From contig NZ_CP017248.1 of the NCBI RefSeq assembly GCF_001735805.1, positions 1,798,001-1,862,000 of the forward strand: a stretch of DNA of 64,000 nt, written 5' to 3'. Below, piece after piece: positions 63,323-64,000 of the stretch (positions are counted from its first letter, which is position 1; each line of letters begins with the position of its first letter). The notes beneath the pieces are model-generated. The model did no database searches, had not been told where the DNA came from, and worked only from the letters and a program-made list of their open reading frames with translations. Both the position numbers and the translations under genes were made by a program. The DNA comes from Streptomyces fodineus. Its GTDB lineage: Bacteria; Actinomycetota; Actinomycetes; Streptomycetales; Streptomycetaceae.

Positions 63323-63577
63323 CCGCTGTTCGGCGTGACGCGGGTGTCGACAAGTTCCCCAATGACGCTGCGCCCCGCCCCGCCTAGCACCTCCAGTCTC
63401 TTGAGGTGGCGCAGGAACACCAGCGAGCCGTCGCTCCAAGTCTCGAACCGGTCGAAGAGCCGCGCGGCGGGCAAAGCGCCGGGGTCGAGGGGGATCCGGA
63501 AGACCGTCCAGCCGCCTCCCGCCATTTCTTCGGGAAGCGCCGGCGGGTCGATCGGTCCGATCAGCGCGCCTCGCGCC
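63323..63577 (-). pseudogene. Internal fragment of an HSP90/sacsin-like ATPase
   Basis: Minus strand, about 85 residues: RARGALIGPIDPPALPEEM, GGGWTVFRIPLDPG, FDRFETWSDGSLVFLRHLKRLEVL, then RSVIGELVDTRV. The RxPL(D/R) strand and LVFLRHLKRLEV pattern are those of the domain following the ATP site in sacsin N-terminal/HSP90-like proteins. No ATP-binding motif or start remains. Both ends run into unrelated sequence. Such proteins are known partners or relatives of bacterial conflict genes. Confidence 0.5.
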
Positions 63578-63635
63578 CGTGGCCGGCAAGGCTCGGAGAC
63601 AGGCTTCTTACCAGGGCGGCTTATGGTGCGGCGCC

Positions 63636-64000
63636 ATGACTCGCACACGGCTCTACCGCAATGGCTCCCTGATCCTGGAGGACTTTCCGACCGCTGACAT
63701 CTCGGAGTACGTGAACGATCCGGACGTTGCGGTCTGGCTCGACCTGTGTGATCCGTGCTCCGCCGACTTCGCGATGATCAGCGAGGAGTTCGGCCTGCAT
63801 GAGCTCGCGGTGGAAGACGCACGCCACGAGCATCAGCGGCCAAAACTGGATCGCTACCGCACCCATGCTTTCCTCAGCGCCTACGCCATCAGCGCGGACG
63901 AGACCAGTGGGCAGCTCACCACCAGTGAACTGTCCGTATTCATAACACCTACCGCGTTGATCACCATCCGTCCCGACCACCGATTCGACATCGAGAAGGT
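63636..64000 (+). CDS. CorA-family Mg2+ transporter (C-terminus cut by window edge)
   Basis: The first 121 residues are present, from ATG 63636. The cytoplasmic N-domain of CorA is recognisable: VWLDLCDPCSADFAMISEEFGLHELAVEDA, then HEHQRPKLDRY, the conserved signature of the group. The two membrane helices with GMN lie beyond the window. No ribosome site is visible; a TATGGT at 63622-63627 ends 8 nt before the ATG, so a leaderless transcript is possible. It is divergent from the decayed HSP90-like fragment. Confidence 0.85.
   Translation, partial: MTRTRLYRNGSLILEDFPTADISEYVNDPDVAVWLDLCDPCSADFAMISEEFGLHELAVEDARHEHQRPKLDRYRTHAFLSAYAISADETSGQLTTSELSVFITPTALITIRPDHRFDIEK

Overview
The window looks like the chromosome of a Streptomyces-type actinomycete. 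It is very GC-rich, many genes start with GTG or TTG behind a clear GGAG-type ribosome site, and the gene content is typical of the genus: several SpoIIE-type PP2C phosphatases with Rsb-type kinase domains, Pkn2-like kinases, a class F sortase, an SCO2400-family protein, P450s and an SAV_2336/VMAP-type conflict module. No tRNA, rRNA, CRISPR array, transposase or phage gene was seen.

Layout. 0-5 kb: two YbjQ-like proteins, an orphan LacI regulator, its probable target promoter driving a chimeric remnant (start of a sugar ABC ATPase joined to the tail of a secreted protein), and a Tat-exported metallophosphoesterase. 5-13.5 kb: a ParA-like ATPase with a small partner, a solute-binding lipoprotein, a large sensor/SpoIIE/kinase protein, a DUF429 protein, a 5'-truncated SpoIIE phosphatase and an XRE regulator. 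13.5-16 kb: a tightly packed Nudix / MAB_1171c-family membrane protein / ImmA-IrrE-like peptidase cluster. 16-26.5 kb: alpha/beta hydrolase, Na+/H+ antiporter, PucR-like regulator divergent from an alkylsulfatase-like MBL enzyme with an 18-bp palindrome on the regulator's start codon, a PAS-SpoIIE protein carrying a perfect 357-bp internal duplication, an SDR and an L,D-transpeptidase. 26.5-36 kb: pntAB, a Ser/Thr kinase, and two convergent wall-polymer glycosyltransferase genes whose upstream regions share a palindrome. 36-44.4 kb: two P450s, a propeller-like protein, a PPOX flavoprotein, a squalene/phytoene synthase homologue, an RNA-end-recognition/2H-phosphoesterase fusion and an amidohydrolase. 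45-53.5 kb: polysaccharide deacetylase, glutamate-synthase-like protein, hydrolase, a second kinase with a broken PASTA tail, small proteins and a second PPOX protein. 53.5-58.2 kb: ECF sigma factor plus membrane partner, class F sortase plus substrate, then two decayed genes. 58.3-63.6 kb: a two-gene conflict module (vWA/NB-ARC STAND protein plus trypsin-EAD2-VMAP-C protein) beside fragments of HSP90/sacsin-like and TPR proteins. The window ends inside a corA-like gene.

The genes are mostly regulatory or envelope-directed: partner-switching phosphatases, two eukaryotic-type kinases, ECF sigma, sortase, L,D-transpeptidase, deacetylase and teichoic-acid-like transferases. Several decayed genes (2.8, 11.1, 12.3, 44.5, 49.0, 53.6, 56.3, 56.7 and 63 kb) point to active gene turnover. 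The most system-like find is the 58-63 kb module, followed by the shared palindromes near the glycosyltransferases and the perfect PAS duplication.
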